Assembly: GCF_037975245.1 (NCBI RefSeq)
Contig: NC_092562.1
Coordinates: 24,723,554-24,787,553, forward strand
From: Apostichopus japonicus
Taxonomy: Eukaryota; Echinodermata; Holothuroidea; Aspidochirotida; Stichopodidae
Length of the DNA stretch: 64,000 nt
Direction: 5' to 3'
In this document: positions 38,931-51,555 of the stretch, one piece after another
How positions within the stretch are numbered: position 1 is the first letter of the stretch
Layout of the letters: each line of letters begins with the position of its first letter
Program-made: the position numbers and the translations under genes
Notes under the pieces: model-generated
What the model was told of the DNA's origin: nothing
Database searches by the model: none
Seen by the model: only the letters and a program-made list of their open reading frames with translations

Positions 38931-41900
38931 CTGTCGGTGCGGAGAGAGAAAAAGAAATCTGTGATGATTCAAAGAAAGACGAAAGGTGCATACTCGTACA
39001 TCTCTTCCCATCAAGCTACTGTACCTCACGATTCAAAGATTTGTGACTGCCACATCGAATATCGGTACCGAAAAAAAATATGTCCCACTTTGCACGAAAT
39101 GAAAAAAAATTTGTATCTCGTCTCTCTGTTACCATTACAGGATATATGTATAACTTGATCACCTCTGCATCATACTTAAGATTACGACCACTTTCGTAAA
39201 ACACGAGGAAATTCTATGAATCTTTAATAAACACCTGCAAGAAGTTTCTGTCACACATACAAGACAGTTGTGTAATGGTTCACACCCCCGGTGCATGAAA
39301 AGTATAACACCTGAATCAAATCTGTTGTCACAAGTTCATGGATATATTAGCTGTTTATACAACATTCCAATCAGCTGATATCGTGAATCGATCATTAGCA
39401 AAACAACTGACTTTGCACTTCATCGTACTGTGGGCCTATCACTTGATAGATTTTTGCGAAATAAAATTCCTTCCTACACATTCACCATTGCTATTGCCAT
39501 GTATCTTTACTTCAGTGTCATTAAGCTCATAGAGCTTGCCCTGCGGATATTCCTCAGATTATACAAGGCAACATTTAGGAGGGAGTTTACTTCCCATTTT
39601 CTCACAATCCATCATAAAGAACAAATTAAGAATCTAAACATGACCTACATGAACAATAAGATTTCAGATTTTTTGCATGATGTTATGTCCATGCTGGCAC
39701 ATATGTGGTGGTGGGCAGAGTGAGAGGAGGGTTATGCGAAAAGTTTTCATCTTCACTTGTGAATTGACTCTATGAAGCAATTTGCTAATTAACAAAAAAA
39801 CAAGTGTGCTTTAATTCTACCAATTACCACACTTGAAACAATCTCCCGAAATATTATCCCCCCTCAAATTGGCAAGGCGACTTTTACAGCCATCGCACAC
39901 TTACGTTGGGTCCACTTAAAACAACTGTCTCACCGTCATCATTACCCTGATCGATATCCCTTACCCCTCCCCCTCCCCTGCCCCCAGCCCTGTGATTGAT
40001 CAAGGCTATGTTTTTATATGTATGAGCAACATCAGACCACAGAGAAACTTTGAATTTTTCAATGGTTTTGTCTCCTGTTAAGTACTTTCCCTTATTTGGT
40101 AAATATTAGCAAATGTTGTTCATAGAACTGTTAACAAAGTACATTTATTTACAGGAACTACATTCTCTAAAAATTCCCATCAAAAGAACCAAGGAATGGA
40201 TGAAAATTTACCCATAATGCATTGTGCATGAACCATGTAGCACTTCAATGTCGCATTTTGCCAAAATACTATCCTAACTTTTGATCTTGAGTTTAGTTCA
40301 TAGTCAGCATCTTTATGATACATAGATGACAGTTGGATATAATATCTCCTTTATCTTTAACAACAATAATAATTTGTTCTTGAGTGAATTATCTTCTTCT
40401 TAATACATATTTCATGTCGATGATGAAAGGTAAAGTTATTTCGAGATTTTCACTTACCTTGCAGACGTTATGTTTACATGGAGTTGTAACTGGTTTATAC
40501 GCAACCTCTTGACAACAGATACAGGTGAACGCCTCCTCCACGGCAGTTAACAATTTCTTCACAGACAAAAAGAAAAGAAAGTAAAAACTTATTTCTATAA
40601 CCATTACAAACTAAACAGCAAAAAACCAACTTGTTCTTAAATACACAGAATGCTTTAGTGTCATTTGATTAGAATAATGATGAAAAATATTAATGAACAA
40701 AGTGCTTCTTAATCAACAAAACCAATTACAACATGTCCACCTTCGATTGGTTAATTTGATCTGGATTTCTGGAATCATGTTCTTGACCTAGACAAACTGA
40801 TCAGTTTTGCTTCTCAGAAATGTCTATTGTGTGTACAAGAAAAAAAAACCCCTTGCATTGTATTAGTTTGAGCAATGATGGTTAGAGAAAAGGACAGAAT
40901 TATGAACAACAGATTGAATGAACAGACTTATGAATCCTTACAGATTTATGAAGAATAAGAGACTACTAACAGACTTATGAAGTTGCAATCACAACAGTTT
41001 AAATTAAAAGACATGAACATTTATTTCCCATTTAATTCACCTCTCCTTTTTTGATGGCATCAAGGACATCCTTCCATAACTTGGCATTCTCTTCATCCTC
41101 CTTCACTTGTTTCTTAAATTCCGATGAGATTTCATGCTTCACTTTCTTGGAAGACGGCGAACCCCTTTCTGGGGTACCTTATTATAAGAGCAAAACAAAT
41201 TCATAAGTCAGGCGATTGTAAAATCATGATTTTCAATTCACCAATGATCATTTCAATTGGGAGTTAAATCCATCCAAATTACAGGAATGATAATCATTCC
41301 ATTCTCAAAGGAAAACTATGACAAAAAAGCTTACAGGAAAATGTCACTTTGAGATGCCAATATTGACTAGGTATAAATTAGCAGAAACGTAGGCCACTTA
41401 TGTATGGGCATATATACGGCTGTTGCGATACGAATCGATAAAAGAATCTGTGAGTGGCAGTATCATATGGCTGTACTCCCGTGCCATGTTTGAACTTGTG
41501 TGCAGCATTACCTGTTCTTAGTTGCCACAAATGAGCCTATGATCGACTCTACTCCGTACCATGTATGAACAACCTGTGTGCAGCAATATCTCTTCTAAGT
41601 GTGTTCTTAGTTGCCACACATGAGCCTATGTCCGACTCTACTCCGTACCATGTATGAACAACTTGTGTGCAGCAATATCTCTTCTTAGTGTGTTCTTAGT
41701 TGCCACAAATGAGCCTATGTTCGATCTACTCCGTACCATGTATGAACAACCTGTGTGCAGCATTATCTCTTCTTAGTGTGTTCTCAGTTGCCACAAATGA
41801 GCCTATGTTCGATCTACTCCATACCATGTATGAACAACCTGTGAGCAGCATTATCTCTTCTTACTTGCCACAAAATGAGCCATGTCCGACTACTCCGTAC

Positions 41901-44900
41901 CATGTATGAACAACCTGTGTGCAGCATTATCTCTTCTTAAGGCCCGGTCACACTACAGCGATATTTTATCGAAATACGGTCCGATTTTTCCGATTTAAGG
42001 CCGAAGAGTGAGGTTTGTGGTAGTGAATGTAATGAATGCAGTAGAATATTCGAATACCTACTTCAAATCTGAGGGGTTCTAGAACTGACTACATTCTGAA
42101 GTGACGTCACATAGAAAAGCGATAAAAATCGGAAGAGAAATCGGATAGCTAACCGATAAAAGGAAACGGAGTCAATATCAAAAGTTAGGAGAGGGCTATT
42201 CCACATCGGAATGGCTCAACAGATAGCAAATCAGGTCCTTTATCACTGTGGCTAGAAGACCCGAACGAAAAACTGTCTGTTTCGATTCCTCTGGGAAAAT
42301 CGGATAGTATTCCGATAAAATATCGGTATAGTGTGACCGGGCCTTTAGTGTGTTCTCAGTTGCCACAAATGAGCCTATGTTCGATCTACTCCGTACCATG
42401 TATGAACAATCTGTGTGCAGCATTACCTCTCCTTAGTGTGTTCTCAGTTGCCACACATGAGCCTATGTGCGACTTTACTCGGTATCACGTTATGAATATG
42501 TGAGAACACATACATGGATGTACAAGTCCAGTAATTATGTAGGAAAAAAATTAGCGTTCACACTTTTGTGTGGCATTTTCAAAGGTACGGAATTCTTCCT
42601 CTCCTTGAATACATCTTTACACTTGTACAGCAACTTGAACAATTTGTATAACATTTTGCAATGCGATCATGGATAAATTCCCGTTTTTTCTTGACTCAAG
42701 CCAAATTAAATGATAAGTCACTGTACTGTATTCTATCGGTAACAAATTTTCCAAAATTTATTAGTTTCTTTCTAAAAAGGGAAATTGGCTGACTAAAGCC
42801 AATTGTTCATCTCACAAAACTTACAGAGACAAAAACTAATTGTTTGAAAGTCAATCAATCAATCAATCATATCTGTGTGAAACAACCAAACATACCTTTG
42901 CTCAATTTCCTCTTGCCTTTTGCATTTTTCTCTGTTATTTCATCGGACTCTGAATTGTTGTTGTTTTTCTCTTTCTCCTTCTCTTTGGCAGCCATGGCCT
43001 CCAGGTAACCCTCTGGATACTGAGAATAGAACAAAATATAGAAACTTGACAGAAAAAGAAAATAGGATGGCAGGTCATAGAGTCTGGAATTTCATCAAAA
43101 CTTAACAAATATGGGTGGATAATTTAATAAGTTGTAACTAGGACAAATGGAAGCAATGGCAAATTGTGAGGCATTTGCTACAATACAAAACCACACATGT
43201 CCTTTTAGGAACTTCTTTAGTACTAAGTCAGTTCCATAACCTAGATGAACATGTTTAGGATTTACAGATAGAAATACTTAGGTTAGATTGATGATGGGGT
43301 GGGATGAAAGGGGGTGGGAGGGGGGTGGTAAGAGCGTCAGTATTTCTCAGCTCAGCTTTACTATAAATTGGTTGATCTTAGTTGCTTAATACATATACTT
43401 CTCACCCATGCAGCAGAATAAACCACTTTTGCTAAAATAATAACATTTAGAGATGTATTTCTGTCGGATTAAACAGCTCTCATAAAAATCTGAATTCAAC
43501 TTAGCTACATAAAACTACTATATGCTAGGTCACTACATCACCAGTTATGGTGATTATGGAACCCTAGCTAAATATTTTCACAGAATGTCTGAATAGTTCC
43601 CTCCCTTTTACTATAAATGCAAAATTAAAACTGCAAATGCTTGCAGATTTAAACCTATCTGCTCCCCTGTATAATATAATGGAATCACCTGTACTACATA
43701 CCTCAACGGTAAGCCCCAGTTTCTTGACTCTTTCTTTCCCTGCTCTGCTCCAGGGAGCTGCTTCGGGGTCATCCCTCCTCAGGAGATATCGCCAAACTAA
43801 GAATCCACTCTTCCCTCTCTCCGGCCAATATTTCACGACCTTTAAGATAGAATAGTTAACTGTTACACAATAGCTCCGACTGACATCTCAGAAAGAAAAA
43901 CAGCCCAACCAAAATCACCCATGCCCCCTCCCCTTTCCCAGAGAAAAAATACAAGAAATTGCATTCATTTCACAATTTCTGACTTTTTATATTATATGCC
44001 AAAAATAAAATCTGTCAACCTTATCATGTTAAATCCAAAATTTAATCTAAGCCTTTTAAGGGTCAGCATTTCCTGTTCGTTGCAAGAAGGTGTGTAAAGT
44101 TTATTTTTTATTTTTCGAGCCAGAATTTGGCCGAGAGGCTGCCTATTGAGAATTCCCCCCCCCCTCCCTCTGTGGACAAACCTCACTGCTTTTAATTGTC
44201 ACTTTGTATATTATTGTCATGTCTTACCTTAAATATCCCATCATATCTGTTACCCTCCTCGGGGGCGTACTTGGAGTGCTTTCTACCTTTGCAGTTTCGG
44301 ACCACACGGACCGGTTTACCCCCTCTCCAGTCTTTGGCTTCATTGCCGTTCACCTTATCCAGTGATGCATTGCAATTTCTAGCCAATGCTCTGAAAAATG
44401 ACAAAGAGAAACCAAAAAATAGAAAAAAAGGTACAAATTTTTTCTTTAAAAATCTCAGAAAGTCTTTTAGAAACTGTTGCACATACTCTAGAAAACTATT
44501 GTAATTTGATCGTTAATAGAATTGTAAAATCTGGTGTGACATTAGATGCAACAAATTAAACAGCAACATTAACATTTTGTTCCCATATTTTACACAAGTC
44601 ACAAGTCGCAATCGACTATTTAAAACATAGTGTCATTACATAACGGACAACACACTATAATACTCTCAGGTGACATCTCACACTTATTAATATATGTGTC
44701 ATTGTTTTGAAAGATTCTATTTCTCATAATAACATAACTTAAGAAATGTTACAAACTTATTCTTAACAGAATCTGAATCAAGTCTGAAGAAGTGAAACAT
44801 TAAGAATCACCTAAAACCCCTTCCCTCCACACACCTATTTACCTTGACCTCCACTGCCCCTCCCCCTCAACCTACCCTATCAATTCCCACTCAACCTCTC

Positions 44901-47900
44901 TCTCATCCTACCCTTCACGATACCCATTCCACCCCAACTCCCCAAGTCAAACAAAATCTGTTACTGCTTACAGATTCATTTTCGCCAACTTTTGATCACA
45001 AGACTGCTCAGCAGTTCTCTTGTTTCCCGAAAGGTCACGACCTCCACTTCCTGTGTAAGTGAAGTCATCACCATTATCCTGTTATGAAAGAAAATTTAAA
45101 ATTGTCAACAACATATTAATACTAACTGAGGTCAAAGCATCAACAACAATGTTTCTTTCTGAAACATACATAATCATTGTCAACAATCAAGTAATCAACA
45201 AACAGATTAACACATAGGTCAAAGCATCAACAACAATGTTTCTTTCTCAATCATTGTCAACAATCAAGTAATTAATCAACCAACATATTAATTACCGAGG
45301 TCAAAAGCATCAACGTTTCTTTCTGAAACATACACAACCATTGTAGTTCTGAACTCACATTTTCTCGTCCTTAATGACGAACAAGGAAAATTCAACTGTC
45401 CACTGATGTTTGAGGGTGATATTTGTCTCCTAATGAAATTTGACTGAAAGATATTTCACAATAAATTCTTTGGGGGCCTGATGTGTTTTGAACTTTTATC
45501 AGATGTTAACTGTCAGAATTTAAATGTCAGGTTTCTGGTATCTCATCAAGGACGATATTCATATCAAGTGTTTAACTTCCAACAGCCGTAACTCATCTCA
45601 GCTTTACAAGGTATTATCACAACGTTGACCTTTAGGTGACCTTGGATTTACTTAACACACGACATGTACTCTAAAATTCAAACAAATTTAAACTACAGTC
45701 TCAAGTAAAAACTGTACGGTATCAATCTGAGTCACGCCAGCAGCAACATTGAAAGTTTTTTAAAGCTCTGCATATTTTTTTCAAAGCCAAGGATAGAGGG
45801 CAGCTCTACAGAGAAGTGGTTACTCTCTCTACAAAAGACAGATTTATAGAATGCACCCATGGAAAGCAAGTCTACAGATTAACCCTTCACCAGTGTACGA
45901 TGATAATAATAAGAATTAGAATGATTACATCCGTCTGTGCGCAGGGTGGATCAACCCGGTTAGCAAACCCAACTGAAGCTCGGACTGCATAACTGCTATA
46001 GCAAGACGGGGTGGGTACGATACTGTCACGGCAGGGCCGTGGTGAAGTGTTTTACCCAACGTGCGTCTCGCAACACGTACAGTACAGATGTACCTTCTCC
46101 CATGAAATGGAAAAAATGGGCATTTCAAAGGGATATGAAACTTCTACGTACATGTTGCCCATTTGTGATATTGAAAGATCTTATCATGAGTAGGAGCTAT
46201 AATCGAAACTTCTCAAACTATGCATTCTTTCCTGTCTTTTGTTGCTATTGTGCATTTGAATGGAATTATTCATTATGCAATTAGCTTAAACTTAAACAAA
46301 TTATTAACTGTTTTTTTCTTTTTTTTCCAAGTCAAACTTGTTTAACATGTGTAATGGGTATGTTACAAGTTACTCTCTACCATGGTGCAATGATCCACTA
46401 AACAAGATTATGGACAATAGAAACACTAAAACAAAAATTTACCACTTCACACCTAGAAATATTTCATTTTAATAAATATCTCAACAAAATAGGACCAAGA
46501 ATACCAAAAAGAGCATGCATAGGTACACTAGTAATATGAAGAAACCTTCAGAGAAAATTTCTTTGTTTTGGTTCATATTTGCCAGGTGCTCAGAATTAGA
46601 ACCTTGGATACTGATCGAAGCAGCGAATCATGACAGACAACATCCAAATTCTTGTTTGTTGGATCAAATGCTCAGTTCCAATTGGATCGTTTTTAAGATT
46701 TTCAAAGATATGGGATTGGAAGTGAACCAATCATAGAATCAATCTATCAATTTAAATTTCACTATTAAAAAATTCCATGGAAATTCCATGTTTGTGTTGG
46801 TTTAAATGCACCCTGTGGAAAACTATCATTTTGAATAATCTCTGCAAATCAAATATAACAACAATAGAATGAGCATGCAGCAACTGATGTTTATATGAAA
46901 GACTAATTAACAAATCTAGAAAACATAACAACCATGGAGAAATGAATGCCACACTATCTAAAGATTTTGCACTGATGTACTACGCTGTAAAATAAGCACT
47001 ATGCTGACAGATGCGTTTCTGTGAGATAACACAAGATAGTATGTTAGGATACATCAATTTGTGAGCCTAAGCTCAAAACTCTATGCTGAAAGACGCCTTT
47101 CTGCAAGATGGTTATTCATTAAGGCTATCAACTCTTGCATTTGAAAACCTTGACAGAAATTAAGTTCTTGTGAGAATACCTGAGCCAGATAATGTTAGGA
47201 TACCTCAATTTGTGAGCCTAAGCTCAAACCCAGTATGAAATATGAATGCATTAGGATAATTTTGCATAGCCTGCCAAAGGTTAGCACTAGGGAGGCACAT
47301 TACTTTGCTAAAAAAAGAACAAAAAAAATCTCCTTAGCAACCAAAAGTGAAGAACTGAATTATCAAATTCCTCAGAAAGTCCAAACTTTGGGATCCCATC
47401 TGGCAAAGAGATGAGAATGAATTTAATTAAATCCTTACAAAGAGCAGAAAAGCTGAATCCCATCTGTGTATAAAAGAGCATGAGGAAGTAATAAACCCTT
47501 TCATGAACTCGGGTAAATAAAGATAAACAAGGACACAAAGTCAAAGGTCATTTGAAAGCAAATGACTGGCACTGATGCTGATGTAAACCAAAGCCTTTTT
47601 CGATATCTACAAAAACTCAGTTCCAACTCAGTTATGACAGATTACACCACGAATGACTCAGTTGACAAGAATGTTGTGATTTTGGAAGAGATTTTAATTG
47701 TTCACCCTCTTGTGACTCTCTACTCACCAGAGGGTAAAAGAGCTTTGAGTAATCCCCACAGTGCCCAACTTTCGGAACCCTCTCTTTCGTTCATGAAACG
47801 GCTTATTGTCGAGTGTTACGTGTAAAAGATGAAAAGAGGACTACAAGCGAGGGGTTAGCAGGTTTGTGAGGGCATGCAACTTAGTTACGAGTCACCTCTG

Positions 47901-50900
47901 ACCTGCTCGTCAGCAAAGGCGCCCGACAGGACTATTGAAAAGGCTCCTTCGTTTTCTCGGCCGTGAATCCCGCCGACTTGCGGCCTATGCACGCCGACCT
48001 CACTTACCTACAGAGTCAGGGTAGAAAATGTGAAACAAAAAATTTTTTTAGGGAAGAAAAATTAAAAAAAAGCGCCAGTGATACTGGATCTAACCTCGTC
48101 GTCCTCGTACCCTCCGGCCAAAACAATGGAATAGGCGCCCTCTGTCTCCCGACCATGGATGCCAGCTACATGAGGCCTGTGTACACCTGCTTCACTCACC
48201 TATTATCAGAGAAGAGACGACTTTATTTATCGCTACTGAGCTGACAAAGAGGCCAGTCAAGTTACAGTAAAAGAACATACCTGTATGTAACACAGGGAGG
48301 GGTATACTTTTGAGCAGCTACGAAAAAACAACAAAGTCACAACAAAATTATGGTTTTAGTAAATACCATTTTTGTGGGGCGTTGAATGTTTTCATCAATA
48401 CACACTAATGGCATGATGTTAGCACATAGATCACACAGGAGACAGGGGGAAAAGAACATACCTGTATGTAACACAGGGGTATACTTTTCAGCAGCTCTAA
48501 GACTTGAAGACAACAAAGTCACAACAAAATTAGGGTTTAGTAGATACCATGTTTTCGGGGCATAGAATGTTTTCATCAAAACACATTACTGGCACGAAGT
48601 TTAGCATATGGATCACACTTAACATTTGAACAAACAAGACATTTGTTAGAAAAACTATTGGGTAATTATCATCTCCCTAGCCACTCTCCAACCCGAGTAA
48701 AGGTAAAAACTTTCAAGGGGGGTGTCCATACTAAGGCAGCTTAAGAAGACTTGTAACTTGCAATTTTAGATTGATCAGCTCAATGGTTATTTTGTTTTAT
48801 TGGCCAATAATGAAGAATGAACATATCTTATTATTCTCTCTAAACGTTCCTACGTGTCGGTCATAATTGTTCATCGACACGGGAGACTATTTGCAACTTT
48901 CCTCGTGTGAACTGCAGATTACTCATTATTTTAAGGCAAACTGCGTCGTGATGGGTAACACAACGAAGTCGATACTGACCATGGTACTTCTACAGAAATT
49001 TCCCAGCGATTCAACAAAGTTTCATCTAAAATATGTAAAATATAGATGTATTACTTAGCTTAACACGTTTCAAAAGTTGGTAATAATCTGATTTTCATTT
49101 GATGAGGAGTAAAAGCTACCCTTTCAAAGGGCGCCATAATTCTATAATCCATTCAGGTCAAATTTTTAATGGTGGTCCGAGATGTTCACATTTCTATTTG
49201 GACGACCAAAATCAGCTTAAGGGAGGGTCATCCATTAGCAACAAGATGTTCACATCAAATTCAGATTGCATTGCATCTAAATACCCCCAAAATAGGTAAC
49301 ATGATAAATTGATATCACTTTGGAGATACTTAAATGAAGCAATAATTTAGTGTAATGCCTACTTTATAATCCACCCAAGAGGGAGTTTTACTGGCCCAAA
49401 GCTGATGTTCTATTTAATAAGCCTACACATCTCTCCTACAGTGTGTACATATTGATGTTCTGTTTAACAAACCTACACATCTCTCCTAGAGTGTGTACAT
49501 ATTGGTCAATCTTTCTTATATTGCTACCTTCTTTCAGACAACCAAATTTTACTGTTTGGACAATTAAAAAGTTTAGCATGGTTACCACGGCTATACAATC
49601 GTGGCTTGCCATGTTATGATACTGAAGGCAAGTTCAGTTCAACTACAAAATGAGAGTTATGCCACTATGAGCACGTTGTACATGTGCTATACAACACAAG
49701 TTAAAAATAAAACTCCTTATTGCCAAACTATCTATAAAAAAGTCTTTGCGGTATATATTCTAAACCAATAACCGATGAGACTTCCACTTGAAATCTGCTG
49801 GATCAACACATACTGATCACATGCATGTTTCATGTGTAGCAAAGCAATACTTCATGAAGACGTTAAATGCTGTGATGAACTGAATTTACCTTCACTGTAC
49901 TTGTTGAAATTCATCTTTTAGAAACAAGCTTTAACTGGTAACAATTACATATAAGACTTCATATAATATGCTGCATATATCTTAACAGGAAGATAGAATC
50001 AATATTAAGAAACATGAACTTACTTGGACCCTGAATTTCCACATTTGGCCAACATGAATGCCTGGAATGGTTCCAAAATGGTTCGGCGGCACAATCGTGC
50101 AGACTTTCGTCCTACCCTGGCATGCCATTCCCTGCAGAAGAAAAAGACCCAATATAAACGAAAAACATAAATCGTTTTACTCAACCGCTTTTGAGATACT
50201 ATCATTACTTAAGAAAACTGACCGATGCTAAGCTTTGGTGCAATGTCACTCATACAATAAGAAACAGACATAAAGAATAAAAGAAACAATTCCTAATTAA
50301 TACAGCTTAAGGAAAACTTAAGTCAGAATAATTAGTTGACTACATCTCCCCCCCCCACCCTACTATACATGTCACTTCTTGAGACAGTCTTAACGGAATG
50401 CCCACATATCGTACAAATGATAACAATGGTGTCTTGCATACACTGCAGTTAGCACTGTCATATTTCAGGGGGAAAAAATTGCGGAAATGTCAGACGGCTT
50501 CGTACATTACATTTCTAAAACTATATTTACAACATTCCCCTTCCCCCAAGTTGATACACTATGGCAATTCGTTTCCCGCCATAGATGAAAGTATTATTAG
50601 TAGTTACTTGGCATTACCTGGCCAAGTTCCACCATCTAAAGAAGGCTAGGCCTACATATCTGGTGTTTTAAGACCCAATGAAGTGCTGATACTTTCTATG
50701 AACGGTGCAAATTCAATCAATTGATTTAAAGGTTTTTCTGGAAATAAAATTAGATCTAAATCTTTGTTCATTTAAAAAACAAAAATAGGCAAACCCTCGA
50801 CTTTGTTACCTTTCCCCAATCTCGGTTAGACGTTGATTTCGCTGAGGCCATCTTTGCTTTCTTTTTACTGCCTTTCAGTTTCTCTCCAGCGTGGACGACT

Positions 50901-51524
50901 TTGGATGTGTCATTCTTGCATATTGGGCAGTACCTAAATGGTGAAAGGTCATAACAGCAAACTATTCACTAGAAAGTTTGATTCAAATGTACAATCACTT
51001 AATGAATTTGAGGTAATAATGATGTTGTTCACTGGTCTTCTTGTTTCCAAACTGCTCAATATATATATATATATATTGGTTGGTTGGTTGGTTCGATCCC
51101 GTCATGACTGACAGCTCGTGACGTCAACAATGGCACGCCATTTCTGACGATCCTTGGCAAGAGAATAAAGATCTTGAAGAGAACTTGATCCGACCAAAGA
51201 TTTTAATTGGTCAAACCATCTGGTTCTGGGTCTACCAGGTTTTCTGCTCCCTCCAACTCGACCTTGCATGATGACTTTCTCAATACAGTCTCCTTCTCTT
51301 CTTGCAATGTGACCAAAGTAGCTTAACATTTGGCTCTGGATGATGCACAAAAGAGGGTTTTTTGGCTGGACCTCCTGCAGAACACTATCATTAGTTCTCT
51401 TCATGATCCAGGATATGCGGAGCATCCTACGCCAACACCACATTTCAAATGAATTGATCCTCCTTTGGTCAGATTTCACATCCATAAATGGCTATTGGAA
51501 AGATAAGTGCTGAAACCAGCTGTG

Positions 51525-51555
<31 letters not shown>

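Noticed and set aside
39338-39723. 97-codon plus-strand frame with hydrophobic segments
   Set aside because: It lies in a UHRF intron antisense to the gene, is AT-rich, and shows no recognisable domain.
43992-44504. Plus-strand frame at 44196-44504 and minus frame at 43992-44186
   Set aside because: The first is the shadow of a UHRF SRA exon; the second lies in intron between two UHRF exons and has no family features.
47562-47825. 87-codon plus-strand frame near the alternative SRA exons
   Set aside because: No splice or family support; it lies in UHRF intron. I also looked between 45079 and 47902 for a third SRA exon version and found none.
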